Notes under the pieces: generated by a model
Told to the model about the DNA's origin: nothing
Databases searched by the model: none
Seen by the model: the letters and a program-made list of their open reading frames with translations, nothing else
Shown here: positions 14,255 through 16,615 of the stretch, piece after piece
Numbering within the stretch: the first letter of the stretch is position 1
How the letters are laid out: each line of letters starts with the position of its first letter
DNA from: Betaproteobacteria bacterium
Lineage (GTDB): Bacteria > Pseudomonadota > Gammaproteobacteria > Burkholderiales > Thiobacillaceae
Length of the DNA stretch: 16,615 nucleotides
Assembly (NCBI GenBank): GCA_016873905.1
Contig: VGVU01000018.1
Span: forward strand, 1 to 16,615
Direction: 5' to 3'
Translations under genes and position numbers: made by a program

Positions 14255-15144
14255 TCCCCCTGAATTCGCCCTTTCACCCTGACAACGAGCGCGGCTACCA
14301 GGCTTGGCGCGCGCAAAAGCTGGCGGACTACCCCCAACAAGGCAACGACCTGATCGTCGAGGTCAAAGACCCGGCCCACCTGACCGACAGCGAATATGCT
14401 GCACTTTGGCAGCGCATTGCCAAGGCACAAATGGCCATCTACGCCACCTCGATGGGTGAATCCGAAGATAAGGAACCCATTCGCAAACTGGCCGCCCAAT
14501 TTGGCCTGACTCACCTCGATGCCAACTGGCTTGCCGACGAAGACGGCGTCACCAGCCTGACGCCGCATGACGAAGACGGTCAACAACGCGGGGAGTTCAT
14601 TCCCTATACGCACCGCCCCATTCGCTGGCACACCGACGGCTATTACAACCCGCGCGAACGCCGCATCTGGGCCATGACCCTGCATTGCGTGCGCGCCGCC
14701 GATGAAGGCGGCATCAACGACCTGTACGACCACGAACTCGCCTATATCGCCCTGCGCGATGCCAATCCCGCCCACATCCGCGCCCTGATGATGGATGACG
14801 CCATGACCATCCCGGCGCGTACGGACGAGAACGGCGTAGCACGCGCTGCCGAACCGGGTCCCGCCTTCGCAGTCGAAGACCATCAACTGCACCTGCGCTA
14901 CACCGCCCGTACCCGAAGCATCGCCTGGAAAAACGACGCCGCCACCCAGGCCGCTGTTGCCGCCATCGAGGCCCTGCTCGCCAGCCAGCCCATGGGCTGT
15001 TACACCCTGCGACTCGAGCCGGGACTGGGCCTCATCTGCAATAACACCCTGCACACCCGCTCGGGTTTCACCGACCGCCCCGAACACCGCCGCCTGCTCT
15101 ATCGGGCGCGCTATCACGACCATCTGCGCAACCTGCGCACATGA
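14251..15144 (+). CDS. TauD/TfdA-type Fe(II)/2-oxoglutarate dioxygenase
   Basis: This 297-residue protein has the HxD motif in RWHTDGYYNPRERRIWAM (H127, D129) and the distal histidine H268 in CNNTLHTRSGFTDRP, which together form the iron triad. The arginines after it (R280-R281, R285) are candidates to bind 2-oxoglutarate. The family hydroxylates small substrates such as taurine and other sulfonates, betaines or lysine derivatives; the substrate cannot be told here. Its place among sulfur genes makes a sulfur-containing substrate plausible, but this is inference. It overlaps both neighbours by four bases (ATGA), so it is translationally coupled to the unrecognised gene before it and to mutL after it. 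Confidence 0.85.
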   Translation: MIPLNSPFHPDNERGYQAWRAQKLADYPQQGNDLIVEVKDPAHLTDSEYAALWQRIAKAQMAIYATSMGESEDKEPIRKLAAQFGLTHLDANWLADEDGVTSLTPHDEDGQQRGEFIPYTHRPIRWHTDGYYNPRERRIWAMTLHCVRAADEGGINDLYDHELAYIALRDANPAHIRALMMDDAMTIPARTDENGVARAAEPGPAFAVEDHQLHLRYTARTRSIAWKNDAATQAAVAAIEALLASQPMGCYTLRLEPGLGLICNNTLHTRSGFTDRPEHRRLLYRARYHDHLRNLRT

Positions 15145-16615
15145 CGATCGCACTCCTCCCTGATCTGCTCATCTCGCAAATCGCGGCTGGAGAGGTCATT
15201 GAACGCCCCGCCGCTGCCCTCAAGGAACTGACCGAAAACTGCATTGATGCGGGCGCACAGCGCATCCGGGTCGAAATCGAGGACGGCGGGGTACAAATGA
15301 TCCGGATCACGGACGATGGATCAGGCATACCGGCCGCCGAACTTCCCCTCGCCCTGGCCCGCCATGCCACCAGCAAGATCAGCAACCTGAACGACCTGGA
15401 ATCGGTCGCCAGCTTAGGGTTCCGGGGCGAGGCCCTGGCAAGCATCGCCGCCGTCTCCCGCCTGACCCTGACCACCCGCGTGCCCGAGGCCCCACACGCC
15501 TGGCAGATTCGCGCCCAAGACGGGGAGATCACCACGGCAGAGCCCGCCAGCCTGCAGAGCGGGACCGTGATTGAGATGCGCGATCTTTTTTTCAATACGC
15601 CGGCGCGACGCAAGTTCCTGAAAAGCACGCCCACAGAGCAATCTCACTGCGAAGAGGCCCTGCGTCGCTGTGCCCTGTCGCACCCCGAGATTGGTTTTGA
15701 ATTCCGCCTGGGTTCCCGCATCCTCTGGCGCTACGACGCCGAGGATCCGGAGGCCCGCATCCACCATCTGATGGGTGCCGAGTTCAGCGCCGCCGCGCGT
15801 CGGGTTGAGCACAGCGCAGAACATCTGCGCCTCTCCGGCCTCGTGGCACTCCCGGCCTACAGTCGCGTCGGCCGTGACGCCCAGTATCTGTTTGTCAACG
15901 GCCGCTATGTACGCGATCGACTCCTCACGCACGCCGTGCGCGAGGCCTATCGCGACATCCTGCATCACCAGCGCCACCCGGCCTTCGTCCTCTTTCTCGA
16001 ACTTCCACCCGAGGCCGTGGATGTCAATGTGCACCCCGCCAAGACCGAGGTGCGCTTCCGCCAATCACAGGCCATCCACAGCTTTGTGTTTCATACCTTG
16101 GAACGCATCCTGGCAGGCCAGACTCCGGTGGCGCCTTCACTGGCATCTGCCAACTTTCCGTCCGGCCCTTCCTATACCCCGGGTCTTACAGGCAAGGCGT
16201 GGGCCCCTCCCCCGACCACAGGACAAGGGGGCTTTGCCTTTCGGGAAAAGGCGACTTCCTCCTATTGGCCAGCCACGGCGCCGACCATGGAGAGAACCAC
16301 GGGAAGGACAACAGAGAGTGCAACCGAAACAACCGCCGGGGCCGAATCCGGCCCGCCACTCGGCTATGCCTTGGCCCAACTCGCCGGTCGCTACATCCTC
16401 GCCGAGAACACGCACGGGCTGGTCATCGTCGACATGCATGCGGCCCATGAACGCATCCTCTATGAACGGCTCAAGCAATCCTGGACAAGCCCCGTCACTC
16501 AGCCTCTTTTGATTCCCGTGGTCTTTTCGGCCACCCCCACGGAGATGGGCGCGGCGGCGGAGTATCAAGAAGAGTTGCAAAAGATGTCCGTCGATTTAGC
16601 CGCCGTCTCTCCGAC
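15141..16615 (+). CDS. mutL: MutL mismatch repair ATPase (C-terminus beyond window)
   Basis: The first 491 codons are present. GHKL ATPase motifs are intact: QIAAGEVIERPAAALKEL (13-30, catalytic Glu29), EN with N33, DDGSG (58-62), ARHATSKI (73-80) and GFRGEALASI (93-102). The transducer domain follows (FVNGRYV, VDVNVHPAKTEVRF), then a Pro/Thr-rich linker of about 65 residues from about residue 345. The dimerisation domain has begun, with DMHAAHERILYE (431-442), the DxHA(x)2E(x)4E endonuclease motif missing from E. coli MutL. This protein is thus expected to nick DNA itself, without MutH. The ATG overlaps the dioxygenase stop by four bases, an unusual partner for mutL. Confidence 0.96.
   Translation, partial: MTIALLPDLLISQIAAGEVIERPAAALKELTENCIDAGAQRIRVEIEDGGVQMIRITDDGSGIPAAELPLALARHATSKISNLNDLESVASLGFRGEALASIAAVSRLTLTTRVPEAPHAWQIRAQDGEITTAEPASLQSGTVIEMRDLFFNTPARRKFLKSTPTEQSHCEEALRRCALSHPEIGFEFRLGSRILWRYDAEDPEARIHHLMGAEFSAAARRVEHSAEHLRLSGLVALPAYSRVGRDAQYLFVNGRYVRDRLLTHAVREAYRDILHHQRHPAFVLFLELPPEAVDVNVHPAKTEVRFRQSQAIHSFVFHTLERILAGQTPVAPSLASANFPSGPSYTPGLTGKAWAPPPTTGQGGFAFREKATSSYWPATAPTMERTTGRTTESATETTAGAESGPPLGYALAQLAGRYILAENTHGLVIVDMHAAHERILYERLKQSWTSPVTQPLLIPVVFSATPTEMGAAAEYQEELQKMSVDLAAVSP

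Noticed and set aside
13664..15153. Minus-strand open frames opposite the unrecognised gene and the dioxygenase
   Set aside because: Shadows: the plus-strand genes have tight ATGA junctions and, for the dioxygenase, a full iron-binding triad.
15775..16512. Second open frame of 245 codons inside mutL
   Set aside because: It is an out-of-frame overlap with a well-conserved mutL reading frame and shows no family features.

Overview
The window carries a reverse-type (oxidative) dissimilatory sulfite reductase operon and, divergently, a second sulfur-related gene group. Genes on the minus strand, read from about 11.1 kb down to 1, are dsrA, dsrB, dsrE, dsrF, dsrH, dsrC, dsrM, dsrK, dsrL, dsrJ, dsrO, dsrP and the start of dsrN. 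This is the order known from the purple sulfur bacterium Allochromatium vinosum. The presence of dsrEFH and dsrL marks a sulfur oxidiser rather than a sulfate reducer. The base composition is GC-rich, and MutL carries a DMHAAHER endonuclease motif of the kind found in Pseudomonas. Both fit a gamma- or betaproteobacterial sulfur oxidiser; the sequence does not let me name the genus.

How the dsr genes work together: DsrE2F2H2 passes sulfane sulfur to DsrC. Siroheme DsrAB, working with the NAD(P)-linked flavoprotein DsrL, oxidises the sulfur to sulfite. The DsrMKJOP membrane complex (cytochrome b, CCG-type Fe-S protein, triheme cytochrome c, Tat-exported ferredoxin, NrfD-like membrane protein) exchanges electrons with the DsrC thiol/trisulfide cycle and the quinone/periplasm side. 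DsrN is expected to amidate the sirohaem precursor. The operon RNA is punctuated by strong hairpins: a UUCG-capped stem after dsrB, an intrinsic terminator followed by two mutually exclusive stems after dsrC, and an intrinsic terminator between dsrP and dsrN. These could set the unequal amounts of each protein.

The 289-base divergent region (11126-11414) has a 20-base perfect palindrome, a plausible sigma-70 promoter facing right and a 12-base tandem repeat. To its right, on the plus strand, lie a small unrecognised protein, a stand-alone Cas6/Cmx6-like protein with no CRISPR array or other cas gene, a cysteine-free DsrC paralog (RspA type), a 3-mercaptopyruvate/thiosulfate sulfurtransferase, an unrecognised conserved-looking protein, a TauD/TfdA-type dioxygenase, and mutL, which runs off the right edge. 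Several of these plus-strand genes overlap by 1 or 4 bases, so they probably form translationally coupled transcripts.

The least expected element is the Cas6-like RNA-processing-type protein beside the dsr operon, whose transcript is itself rich in hairpins. A functional link between them is a hypothesis, not something the sequence proves.
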